Positions 1 to 12,855 of a stretch of DNA of 64,000 nucleotides are shown piece after piece. This DNA is from Lyophyllum atratum (Eukaryota; Basidiomycota; Agaricomycetes; Agaricales; Lyophyllaceae): NCBI GenBank assembly GCA_014905825.1, contig JACGCN010000037.1, positions 372,001-436,000 on the forward strand. The letters are read 5' to 3'. Each line of letters starts with the position of its first letter. The first letter of the stretch is position 1. Made by a program: the position numbers and the translations under genes. The notes below the pieces were generated by a model. The model was given only the letters and a program-made list of their open reading frames with translations, was not told the origin of the DNA and made no database searches.

Positions 1-264
1 GGTGAAGGTGAAAGTAAGGCTTGACCGTTTTCCCTCCCTGCGCCATGTTGATAAACAAGCCTAGAAGAAGCAAGCAGCAGACGTAGACGTCAGCTTTCCA
101 TGTGTTAGAGTGGTGAAGTATAACTCCTGCGAACATCTGCACGGGCTCGTGAGCAGAGGATAGTTGTCATGCGAATCTTGGGTGCTGATGTTTTCACTAG
201 GTTCGGCAGAAGGGAGGTATAGGGAGCGCAGCATTTGATCCGACGCAGAAAGATATTCGCTCAT
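1..264 (-). CDS. possible 5' part of a gene truncated by the left edge; hypothetical
   Basis: An ATG at 262-264 (read leftwards) opens a frame beginning MSEYLSASDQMLRSLYLP that stays open to about 61. In another frame, from about 142 to the window edge, the same strand encodes a strongly hydrophobic segment (DVYVCCLLLLGLFINMAQGG) that looks like a signal peptide or membrane helix, preceded by a cag that could be a splice acceptor. The two may be exons of one gene running off the window, but I could not find a canonical in-frame junction between them. I recognise no family. Confidence is low; a longer contig or RNA reads would settle it. Confidence 0.2.
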
Positions 265-484
265 TCTTCAAAGCTCCAGGTGGCGTCAAACCAAGTTGAG
301 CGTACTACACACCTTGCACCCTCTTGCATTCCCCTCGAAATTTCATTCAGACTGCGTGCACCAGGGAGGATTAATTAGTTCTTGTGTACATACGTGACAT
401 ATAGAGGTCTGTTAACATCAAGTTAGACCCAGAGATTGGAAGGAATAAGAGTTATGGGACCTAGTCTAAAGTAACGCGAATAGG

Positions 485-855
485 TCAGTTCGAGCCATAC
501 GGGAGAAGGCGTTTCTTCAGTTTTACTGCCTGTGTATCTGTCGCGTATGCTGTTTGGCCGAGTCTGTTGATTCTGCCAGCGTTTTTCGAGGTGTTAAGAT
601 GTGAATGACAAGCTTTGCCCTGCATCGAAGGGTACAAATTATCAGAGTGTAAAGCAAGCTAGAATATGAACTGATACTGACGCGTTTGAAAGCAATACCT
701 GAAGCAAGAGACCGCCACCGTTTTTTCGCTCCAGAATGCGACTTCATTTTATAGCCAGCCTGGGCCACAGACGTCGTCGAGAAGAGCCGGCTTGCGATGA
801 CCGACGTCGGGGACGACCATGAGCGGGCGGTGGACAGCAGCCGACCGAGGGACAT
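485..855 (-). CDS. mitochondrial large-subunit ribosomal protein bL35m
   Basis: Two exons (855-682 and 619-485) give a 102-residue protein. The N-terminus (MSLGRLLSTARSW...) is Arg/Ser-rich with no acidic residues, like a mitochondrial presequence. It is followed by the bL35 signature KMKSHSGAKKRW...GIAFKR in exon 1 and GKACHSHLNTSKNAGRINRL in exon 2. The basic C-terminus ends LKKRLLPYGSN. The intron begins GTCAGT and ends CAG and sits in the middle of the conserved KR-GKA junction. I chose the ATG at 855; the upstream in-frame codon at 879 is GTG. Role known from the family: a structural protein of the mitoribosome large subunit. The gene is head-to-head with UFD2, 150 bp between start codons. 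Confidence 0.88.
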
Positions 856-1005
856 TGGGAAGGTGGTCGTTTGCAACACGGAAGTGGATTGGCGGCCACG
901 TGCGCGTCAAATCTGGTAGACGCCACTCCGACTCGGCGCTCAGAGTCGTAAGCTGCCACCACCACCTATCTACGACAATCTATTTGCTAGACACTAGTCA
1001 TCGAC

Positions 1006-4000
1006 ATGAGTGAGAATCCCAGCACCCCTCAGGAGGACGCCGACCGCGTACGTTCATTTCATCGGCGCTGCACCGAGAATGCGCTGACTCCGATTAATTA
1101 CTCAGATTCGCTTCAAACGTCTCGAGAAGCTCCAGGGCGCAGGAATCTCTGGAAGATCATCGCCTGCTGCATCCTCCAGTAATCCTCCTCCCCAGCCGAA
1201 GCCCAAACCTACGCCCACTCCATCGTCTTCCAAGAGACCGACACCTGTGCCTACCCCCGTCGTTTCCTCACCGGTGCCGACAAAGAAGAAAGCTGCCGGA
1301 AAGTTAAACCTGGATGCTTGGGAGCATGAAACCGTAGGCTATGTCTTCAAGGCAACCCTAGACGTATGTACCTCTTGCATTACTTGCAGAAAGATTTAAC
1401 ACCCACATCCGTTAGCGATCAGTGGCTGAACAGACCGGCTACGAGACGGTATGGCTGAAGCGCTTGACAGAAGAATTGGAATCAGAAGGAACGAGTACGT
1501 ACCCATTATATTCGGACGCAAATGCCGCTCACGAGCCGCCACCCGCTAGAGGATGTAAGGCTGAATGGCGATCTCGCCGACCGACTCTTGATTGCGCGTC
1601 TTGAACTCGATCCTGGTGCCATGTCGTGAGTGGAACGTCTGTACTGAACGATGAAACCTAACGCGTAGGTAGCGACGATCTAGAATATCTCCCTGTGCTT
1701 GCTTCCCTGCCGGCTAACGAGACGACATTTGAATACCTTGTTGGAGCCTGGAAGCGCGTTAATGCAAGGAGATCAGCCCTGATCAAGATGGTGTGTCATC
1801 CTTTTATCTATTTCAAGGACAGGATAACATACTCAAAATATATAGGGATATTCGGCTCCTGATACGCAAGCTGCGTTGACTCGGCTGGAAAGGTTGCGTG
1901 AGCTGATCGTCAGCTATGCTGGCCTCACGCTTCAAGAGCCTGAAATGTTCCCGCAACCCTCAGGGTGTGTACCAACTACTATTCCACTATTATTGCCTCT
2001 GTTGATTCATTCAAACAGACGTCCGCTTGGACCACCCGAACTCATCGCTCCTCTCCTCTCGCTCTCCGCGCTCTCCACCCCTCTCTCATCCACACCCTCC
2101 GCATCGCACAACACGCTCACGCCCTCCGACATTGAGCAATTTCTCCAAGACCTTGCGCGCCGCTTCGAGCCCGACAACGAAATCGACGAGGTTCTTGGCC
2201 CTGTCGTCAAAGGACTGCTTTTCCATGAATCCCTCTTCCGTCCTGAAGGCCTCGGAGGAGGGGATGCTAGCTGGCGCGGTGTCGTGGGCGGCCTCGAAGT
2301 CCTCGTATCGATCAAGAGCATTGCAATGATGATTACGAGGATGGAGGAGTGGAACCCCCCGACTGCAACAGCGCCTACCTTTGAGACCATGTCCTTATTT
2401 GGCCCACTGTGTCGCCTTGGGGTATTCTCGCGAGAATGGGTAAGTTTGTTTTTGGTCGTGCCATCGGTATACTCATGCATCGTGATCAGCCTGCTTTATC
2501 TCAAGCGTATTTTTCGGAGCCCGATAAGCGAAGCAGAGATGATATTGAATCGTCATTTGCGGGCTTGCGGGGGACGTTGAAGAGCTTACAGGTTAGTCTC
2601 AACCTTTCGATAGCTTCATACAAGACTGACGTGTTTTCTAGTCCTCCCTGTTCCAAATCTTCAACACACTTGTCAGGGCGTCCCCTGAGTCGCGGGAGGC
2701 AGTATTGCAGTATTTTGCCCGTGTGATAACGCTGAATTCGAAGCGTGCTGGGATGCAGGTCGGCTCCATCCCCTTCTCTCGCTTGAATCTATCTCATAGT
2801 GGCGTTATAGGTCGAAGCAGAATCAGTTGCGTCTGACAGCTTCATGGTGAACATGCAGAGCGTGCTTCTTCGCTTTGCTGAGCCGTTCATGGATGCAAAT
2901 TACACAAAGGTGTGCACATGTGACAGAGGCATTCTAGCTTCCGGCTAATCATATTTAACCCGTCCAGATGGACCGCATAGACCCATTTTTCTATGCTCGC
3001 TCGTCGCGCATTGACCTAAAAGAGGAGACCCGTATCAAGGCCACCAGCGAGGAAGCTGCTACATGGGAGACCGCGCACGGAGATCCCATTGGTTCGTTAA
3101 ATAGCTACATCGATAGACCCCATGAGCGCTAACCCCTGCTGCAGCACCTGAACCCAACTTCATCTCCAATATCTTCTACCTCACCACTGCGATGAGCCAC
3201 TATGGCTACCTCAAAACCATCCAGACTTACAACAATCTCGCAAAGCACCTCGATGACCTCCAGCGGCATCTTGATATGCTTAACGGTGATGGATCGTGGA
3301 TGGGGGTAACTCAACCTTCTAAGTTTATCTATTTTATCATTTTACTCATATCTGCCCTTCTAGTCCCCAATGCAAGGTCGTGTTGAGGCAGCTATCAATC
3401 AAGTGAAGGTGCGTAGACGCCTGGGCGCCCGTGAGCCCAAATAAGTAACACTTTCTGTGCAGACGGAGCAAGCGAAGATACGATCCCGTCAACTCACCTA
3501 TGAGGCTCAGCTTACGGATCCGGAATTCGTCTTCCGGTCCCTTGGGTTCACCAATTTTTTGTCCACTTGGCTGATCAGGCAGGTCGATCCGAAGAAGAGG
3601 CACCCCAATCCACCCGTCGAGTGAGCATCTTTTGACTGCATATTCCTTGCATACACTGAGCCACAACTAGGATCCCACTGCCTAAGGAGGTGCCGATGGC
3701 GTTCCGTGTGCTACCAGAATACATCCTCGAAGATATCGTGGAGCACCTGTTGTTTGTCGTCCAGTAAGCTCTGATCTCCCGCACTTGGTCTAGCACTCAC
3801 TATCGATGTACCATGTGAAGATCGACGCCAGATAAGTTTGAAATGGCTGGGAAGATCGAGCTGATGACTTTCGTGCTCACATTTTTGAACTCGACATGGT
3901 ATATCAAGAACCCCTTCCTGAAATCAAAGATCAATGATGTATGTCGAGTTCTGGCCTTGTGGACGAGCGTTCATCTACTGATGTTTTGTAGGTTCTCTTT

Positions 4001-5447
4001 TTGAGTATTTGGGGCTATGGGCGAGAGCGGAATGGCATCCTCGGGAACCTCCTGAATACGCATCCGATGGCTCTCAAACACCTAATGCCCGCGTTGATGC
4101 ACTTCTATATTGGTAAATTATGTTGATTTACTTTGAGTGTCTGTATTCATTGTTACGACTGCAAGAGGTGGAACAGACGGGCGCAAGTTCCCAGTTCTAC
4201 GATAAATTCAGTACGTCCGCAGGTCATAGCCGACTGACATCTTCTGACGTTTAACTTCTTAGATGCTAGGTATTTCGCTCTGATATCTAACTCCGTGCCC
4301 CTCACTCAACTAAAATAAACAGGCGCAATATCTCGTACGTTTTGAAGGTTGTGTGGGACAACCCGACTCACAGGGAGGCTCTCAACATCGAAGCCAGGTA
4401 GGTTTTTCAGACAGCAACGGTTGCGCTCCGCCTAACCAAGCGACATCCAGAAACGTCGACAAATTCGTCCGATTCGTCAACCTTATGATCAACGACGTCA
4501 CTTACCTCATGGATGAGTCACTGAGCGAGCTTACCCAAATCCACAACATCCAGGTAGAAATGGACGACAGAGCGACATGGGAAGCAAAGCCCCAAGAGTA
4601 TCGCCGCGAGCGGGAAGGCACTTTGCGATCACTTGAGCGCCATGCGTCTGGCTACACGACACTCGGCCGATCCACCGTTGAGCTCCTCAAAATATTCACC
4701 GCTGAAACGAAAGCCCCCTTCATGCTCCCTGAAATCGTCGACAAGTTGGCCGCCATGTTGGACTACAACCTGGTCGCGCTCGTTGGCCCAAAATACCAAG
4801 AACTTAGAGTTCGGGAGCCAAAGAAGCTCAAATTCAACCCCAGGGATTTGCTCAGCGATATGATTCAGGTGTTCTTGAATTTGAGTGATCAGCCTGAGTT
4901 TATTAGAGCTGTCGCTGGCGATGCGCGCAGTTACAGTAAAGCGTTGTTCGACAATGCTGCCGAAGTCGCGCTCAAGAGAACCTTGAAGAGTGCGACGGAG
5001 GTGGAACAACTGCAGGCGTTCGTAGCCAAAGTTGAAGCAGCGAAAGCGACGATCGAGGCTGAAGACGATGATCTCGGAGATATTCCGGACGAGTTCTTAG
5101 GTAGGTGCTTTTATCCTTACGGTTCTGATAAACGCTTATTAGTTTCACCAGATCCCCTCATGGCTACAGTGATGCGGGATCCTGTCCGGCTTCCGTCGTC
5201 CAGGGCAATTCTCGACCGGTCGACCATCAAGTCGCATCTCTTGTCTGACACGACTGACCCATTCAACCGCTCGCCACTTAGTATAGAAGACGTCATTCCT
5301 GGTAGGAAACGATCTGCCTCGTTCTAGATCACGCATGCTAACTTTCTGGTAGATGTCGAACTCAAGGCCCGCATAGATGCTTATTTGTCGGAACGGAGGA
5401 ATAACCGGGCGAACGTTGTAGATCAGCAAGATGTAAATATGGCCTAA
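1006..5447 (+). CDS. UFD2: ubiquitin conjugation factor E4 (UFD2/UBE4, U-box ligase)
   Basis: Many-exon gene starting [14 protein letters not shown] at 1006; an intron follows directly and exon 2 continues [11 protein letters not shown], typical of fungal UFD2 N-termini, then a Pro/Ser/Thr-rich linker. The long middle matches the Ufd2 core (for example [17 protein letters not shown] near 4470 and the KFNPRDLL region near 4830). The C-terminal U-box is encoded from about 5140 to the end: [19 protein letters not shown], then [16 protein letters not shown], and a tail ending DQQDVNMA. The U-box is split by an intron of about 50 bp just upstream of SPDPLM and another after the IEDVIP segment. Known role: extends ubiquitin chains on substrates and works with Cdc48/p97 and shuttle factors upstream of the proteasome. 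Convergent with EAF7, 72 bp between stops. Confidence 0.93.
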
Positions 5448-5519
5448 GGGAAGGCATAATTGAAATTGTACAGTATAATAGCACCATGGAATAGGAGAAA
5501 GACGAGGGAATAACGGGTA

Positions 5520-6404
5520 TCATCGCTTTCTTCTCTTTGGCGGGCGACCAACAGGTGTTGACCCCGCTCCGCCACCTCTACCTCGACCGCCCCCCTTTTT
5601 CGTGCTCTTGCCTCGGCCTCGCGCAGGTCTTGGGGACGCAGAAGGGGCTATGTACAGTGTCAATAACGGGAGGCAACTTGTGATCAAACGCGAAGTACCT
5701 ATTGAAGGTTCACGCATTTCAATGTCCTCATCCTCTGCATGATCCGTTCCTGGGTCTGTTGCAGTAACAACGCTGCCCGCCCTTGGCGACCCTCCGCCAT
5801 TCTCGTCTCCGCTCTCCTGCGTCAGGGCGCTGCTGTCGCTATCACCTCCAATCAACCCAGCCATACTAAGTTTTGTCCGACCGCGTTTCTTCCCCCCGCG
5901 GGGTTTACTCACGGGGGAGGGTGCAGGGGACGAAGAAGGAAGTGATGCTGTGGCACGCATTCGGCGTTGGGATATTAGGGATTCGAATGATTGGTCGAAA
6001 GGTAATGAGAATTCTTCGCGAAAGAAGGGGTGCCCGGAGAGATTTTGTGACGGGGAGGGTGAGCGTATTGATATTGGAGTTGACTTGTTCGATTTGGGGG
6101 ATTCGTAGCCTTCGGCTTCTAAATCCTATACAATGGTTAGGGTCACCAAGTCCGACTCCATTAAAGCGACACCCCTCACAATGGCTTCTAGTGCATCCAT
6201 GTCATAGCTACTTTTCAACTTGTCCCAGATATCCTGAATGTGCACTAGACGCCCTGTGTCTTTGAGCATCGCGTTTTGGATAGCAAGAACATGAAAGTGA
6301 CGGTGTATTCCGATCGGCCGTGCGCGCATTATGGAGCGAAAGAAGGATATCTCGCCGTCTATGCTCTTCAAGAAAGCGGCGGACTCGCTTTTCTCCACAG
6401 CCAT
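5520..6404 (-). CDS. EAF7: NuA4 histone acetyltransferase subunit EAF7 (chromatin modification-related)
   Basis: The start ATG at 6404 opens MAVEKSESAAFLKSIDGE, followed by ISFFRSIMRARPIGIHRHFH, DTGRLVHIQDIWDKLKSSYD and MDALEAI, the conserved core of the Eaf7/MRGBP (CT20) family. The C-terminal half is low complexity: acidic Ser/Asp/Glu stretches (GGDSDSSALTQESGDE) and a basic Gly/Arg/Lys tail (GRGKSTKKGGGRGRGGG) ending RPPKRRKR, probably a nuclear localisation signal. At least two introns interrupt it, one near 5700-5645 and others between 5960 and 6125. Known role: accessory subunit of NuA4, which acetylates H4/H2A. A second NuA4 subunit (EAF6) lies 31 kb away in the same window. Confidence 0.88.
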
Positions 6405-7391
6405 CGCGACACGTCCAGTGCAGTGCGGTGATCCTGGACGTGTCGCCCATTGCCATTCTAGGTTTGTGTACGGATATTTACTTTGATTTGACTTGAACGC
6501 CAAAGCCAACTTGAAGTCTAACTTGAACTCGACTGAATTTGGACGAGGCATTTGCCAATGCGCACTGCTGACGCACTCTCCATCCATCTAAATGCGATTC
6601 CGTTCCTATGCTATGTGCAGTGCCGATCATATCTGCATTCCAAAGGTCTATCACTCGGCCTTTTTTGCAACACACACGCTCGCGTCGGAGCATGCACACA
6701 CCATCGATGCCACCGCACGAGCAGTCAAGTTTTGAATTCCGTCGAAGCTCGAGGCCTCCCGAAGTACTGGGACTTGTTACCATCTGTCGAACTGATTATT
6801 TTAAGACTATGGGTGGTAGATGCTTCCAAATGGTGGCCTGAGTATTGGGAGATTTACACCTGTGAAATGTGCCGCACGGGAGTTGCTATGATCTTCAAGA
6901 AACGGACAGATAGGGACAGATCCGTTGTAATCCTGGGTCAGCAGATACGGCGGAAGTGATTATGGGTTTCATCCACCACAGTGGTAATTGCTTCTTTCCT
7001 TGAAAGCTTGACAGATGGAATACATATCTTGCTCCTGTGCTGGCTGTGCTCGCTGACAGCATTTTTGACATCTAGGTGGAGCCAAAAATAGCATCTGTGT
7101 TGAGGCGCTTTGGAAGATTAGACTTCCAGAGCTTCACGGACCTCTACCTGCGGCCTCTCCCGCCCCGCCGTTGCTCTTTGTTCAGGGTGAGTAAAATCCA
7201 GCTTTGTTTATGCAATGGGACCACGCTGGGACCTCGGACATCTCGGTTTTGCACGATACAAAAATAGGTGGTGGTAGCGATGTGATCAGATATCAAGGAA
7301 GTCAAGCAAATGCTAACGTCAAGCGTTGAGCGCGATCCATTCAGATGCTATTTTTATAATTGCAGCTTTCACTTGGCATTCCTGCCTTTCC
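6405..7391. other. intergenic, divergent promoter region of EAF7 and the secreted-protein gene
   Basis: About 1 kb without a supported gene. The longest open frame on the + strand (6552-6959) has no ATG start and no recognisable motif. I see no repeat or RNA gene here. Confidence 0.5.
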
Positions 7392-7398
7392 TATAAAA
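7392..7398 (+). promoter_or_regulatory. TATA box of the secreted-protein gene
   Basis: TATAAAA in the context CCTATAAAACGG, followed by a long pyrimidine-rich (C/T) leader up to about 7500, a common arrangement in highly expressed fungal genes. The distance to the start codon (198 bp) leaves room for a leader containing the intron at 7501-7550. Confidence 0.6.
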
Positions 7399-7500
7399 CG
7401 GTCCGGTCAGCTGCTTCGGTTTCTTCAGTTCGTTCTTCTTCCTTCGTTTTCTTTCGCTCTTTGGCCAGGTAGCCTCCTTCGCTCCTTCTTTCACTCTTTG

Positions 7501-7550
7501 GTAAGTTTACAGTCAGGGTGGTTAGGCGGTGCAGCTCACCTCTTACACAG
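7501..7550 (+). other. probable 5'-UTR intron of the secreted-protein gene
   Basis: Begins with the consensus donor GTAAGT and ends TTACACAG, 50 bp, lying in the C/T-rich leader upstream of the start codon at 7590. Inference from splice signals only. Confidence 0.5.
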
Positions 7551-7589
7551 TGCGCCAGTCCTAATTTGACGTTATTCAAATCCGCCATC

Positions 7590-8451
7590 ATGTTCTCCCA
7601 AATCTTCACTTCTCTGCTTTTGGTTGCTACCATGACCGCCGGCGTTGTCTCGAAGCCCATCCCAAAGAACCGACTTGACATGTGTACGCATCTACACTGA
7701 TTACACTGTCCTATTTTTAATTTCTAGCTCTTAATCCTAGCTCGTCGCAGTGACTCACACTCTTTCAACAACTGGGGTGGATTCTCTTCTCTCAATGGCT
7801 TCGACAACTTCTATGGCTCTGGTAACTTTGATGGCTCCCAGCATTTTAGCCAAACCATCATCCACGAGAACCAACTTGTCTGCCACACCCGCCAGATCGA
7901 GATCATCCAACAGCGTCTTGTTGTCCTGCAGGAGATGGCTAAGAGGTACACATCTAGTCTTACCGAATGCTCAAACTATTTTGACAATATATTTCTTTAG
8001 GATCATCACAGAGCAGATCTGCGAAGTCGAGACTCAGACCATCGTCTTCGAGCAATTCCACAGCAGCCTGGGTGGCTTCAGCCACGACCTCAGACGCACC
8101 TCTGGCCACCAGGTTGGCTACGACAGCAATGTCGCCAGCCACTTTGGAAACATTGTCCAATCTGACGGCTCACTCAGCATTGACGACTGGGGCTTTTCAG
8201 GACAGGACATCGGTAGCCACACCGTCGTCGCTACCGGCTCCAATTGGGTTGACTTCACGTCCCCAGCGTCGGTTAGCAATGCCTACCAATCCGCTCACGA
8301 TGCCTATGTCTCCCTCCACCCCGAGTACGCCAGCTCCGATATCAGCTCCCCGTTCAGCGCGTCGTCTTTCCCCTCCACGCCGGATGCCAGCGCTTTGAAC
8401 ATCGATCCCTCAACTGGTGCTAACGTTGACCCGGCGACTGCTCCTTCTTAA
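7590..8451 (+). CDS. conserved small secreted protein of basidiomycetes, function unknown
   Basis: Three exons. The N-terminus MFSQIFTSLLLVATMTAGVV is a textbook signal peptide. After SKPIPKNRLDM comes intron 1 (GTACGC...TCCTAG), rejoining as SRRSDSHSFNNWGGF, a possible Kex2-type Arg-Arg site. The middle holds a conserved block, QLVCHTRQIEIIQQRLVVLQ then EMAKR, intron 2 (GTACAC...TTTAG), then IITEQICEVETQTIVFEQF and LRRTSGHQVGYDSNVASHFG. The two Cys, one on each side of intron 2, could pair. The C-terminus is Ser/Ala/Pro-rich. From memory, closely similar secreted proteins of unknown function occur widely in Agaricomycetes; I know of no assigned activity. The TATA box and leader intron suggest strong expression. 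Confidence 0.8.
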
Positions 8452-8729
8452 TTTGGAATGCTAACCTTGGTACGTGCATTCTATTTCACGAGTTCTACTA
8501 CCTGGCAATTTATGTCGTTCTTGTTAACCGTAGACGTACAGAATGTTGAACATTTTCCCTGGCCATTAGAGGCCTCGAGCATTTTTTTTGGTTGATTATC
8601 ATGATGGACATAACTTAGGACTGTTTTAGTTTACTACTCATTCTGCACAAAGAATTTTCTCAATCTTCACGCCCTTTTGGCACCTCTTCAACGCACATCT
8701 TACTCGAGTTGATCAATCGCAACCAACTT

Positions 8730-9284
8730 CTAAACTGCCAGCGCCCGCCCTGCAACGCTTCTAGAGGTTATGTTCCCATGCGTACGCATGGTGGTTAGCG
8801 GGCCATCGTGATTCTTCGAAGTCACAAAGGGTGGAGATCTTCCAACAACGGTGTCGTCCACGCAGCGTCTCTGACTGGGAAGCTTGTTTAGCTGATGCAA
8901 CGAGTGGGAAAAGGTAGGTAGGAGGGAGGGAGCAACCGTCATGAAAACAACTCCTGGCAAGGGGCGGAGATAAACGTTTTGCCTGAGCGCACCCACAGTT
9001 CTGATGACCTGGAGGTACATTCTACCGACAACGGAGCTTTTAATGAGAGGGTTCAGCAGCTGCGTGACCTCCAAATCGCAAGCAACCATGTCGTAAAGAG
9101 AACACCGAGCATCGGTACGATGGCCCCATAAGTAGAGCTTCACCATGTCGAACACTGGAAGTAATAGAATTCCGGCTACATTAGGACATAACTTCTCGTG
9201 TACTGCGCTGATCAACAAACGAACCCGATAGTAGTAAAAAAATGTTACAAACCAAACAATTGTAGTCAGATACATGAAAGCCAT
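8730..9284 (-). CDS. 184-codon uninterrupted open frame downstream of RSP5; doubtful gene
   Basis: An ATG at 9284, only 23 bp past the RSP5 stop on the same strand, opens an intronless frame beginning MAFMYLTTIVWFVTFFYYYR, which reads like a membrane helix, and continuing without recognisable domains to a stop at 8730. It fills most of the 856 bp between the convergent secreted-protein and RSP5 genes. It could equally be RSP5 3'-UTR with a chance open frame: long intronless genes are unusual among its neighbours and the protein resembles nothing I know. Confidence 0.2.
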   Translation of the reverse strand: MAFMYLTTIVWFVTFFYYYRVRLLISAVHEKLCPNVAGILLLPVFDMVKLYLWGHRTDARCSLYDMVACDLEVTQLLNPLIKSSVVGRMYLQVIRTVGALRQNVYLRPLPGVVFMTVAPSLLPTFSHSLHQLNKLPSQRRCVDDTVVGRSPPFVTSKNHDGPLTTMRTHGNITSRSVAGRALAV

Positions 9285-9307
9285 ACAAGGGAACGTAAGA
9301 AGGGAAA

Positions 9308-12156
<2,849 letters not shown>

Positions 12157-12855
12157 CCTGACCAGATACCATTACAAACTGGAAGGACATGATGACAGAG
12201 ATTAAGAAGACTGACCTGCTTGAGCTTGCCATGAGTCAAGAGGGCTATGGCGCAGTCGTCTCACAAGGCTAGCTCGATGGGACAGGGGTGTGCTGACTGC
12301 GGACAGCGAGGTTGAGAGAGTGAAGACACCCAGCGCTACCGACCAGCGTTCTGATAAGTTGCGACGCCCACGTGCTGCACAACGTCAACTCGGCACAGCC
12401 TCGGGGCGGCGGCCGAGTCGATCGAACCAGCGGCGCTCATACCATGAGCAACGACCACCAAAACAACCAGCACGATACGAAATCTCATGGCTCCCGGTGC
12501 TCTCCCAACAAACAAGCTCGTTTGCGATCGTCCAGCAGATTCATGTTTGGAAAGCTATCTAGCCTGCAATGAATTTCTGTATCTAGGCCCACTTGACGGC
12601 GGTTCTTCTAGCCTGGGGTAGCGCAACTGGTTTTGCTATCTTCATGTTTCGTTTATACGCCAATGGCCAGTATTGAAGCCCCGAGGAATCGAACAATGGG
12701 AAATGCAGGTTGCGGCACGTTCTCTGGCCAGCTCGCGTGCTCTGGCCAGGTTAACTCGGCGATATAATCCGCTTGCGGCTTTGACCTTTAAAAGTCAACC
12801 AACCCCCTGTTGACTCCCTGCTGCTTTTTACCCTTGGTGCCCATCCGACTTCAGT
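12157..12855. other. intergenic, divergent promoter region of RSP5 and the RasGEF
   Basis: About 700 bp with no supported gene. A weak tRNA-like B-box on the minus strand near 12685-12700 was examined and rejected because its arms do not pair. Confidence 0.5.

Noticed and set aside
6552..6959. 135-codon + strand open frame between EAF7 and the secreted protein
   Set aside because: Begins at TTG, has no domain or biased codon pattern, and overlaps the expected promoter region.
12610..12780. tRNA-like boxes (TAGCGCAACTGG on +; GTTCGATTCC on -)
   Set aside because: The two boxes are on opposite strands and the T stem of the minus-strand candidate does not pair.
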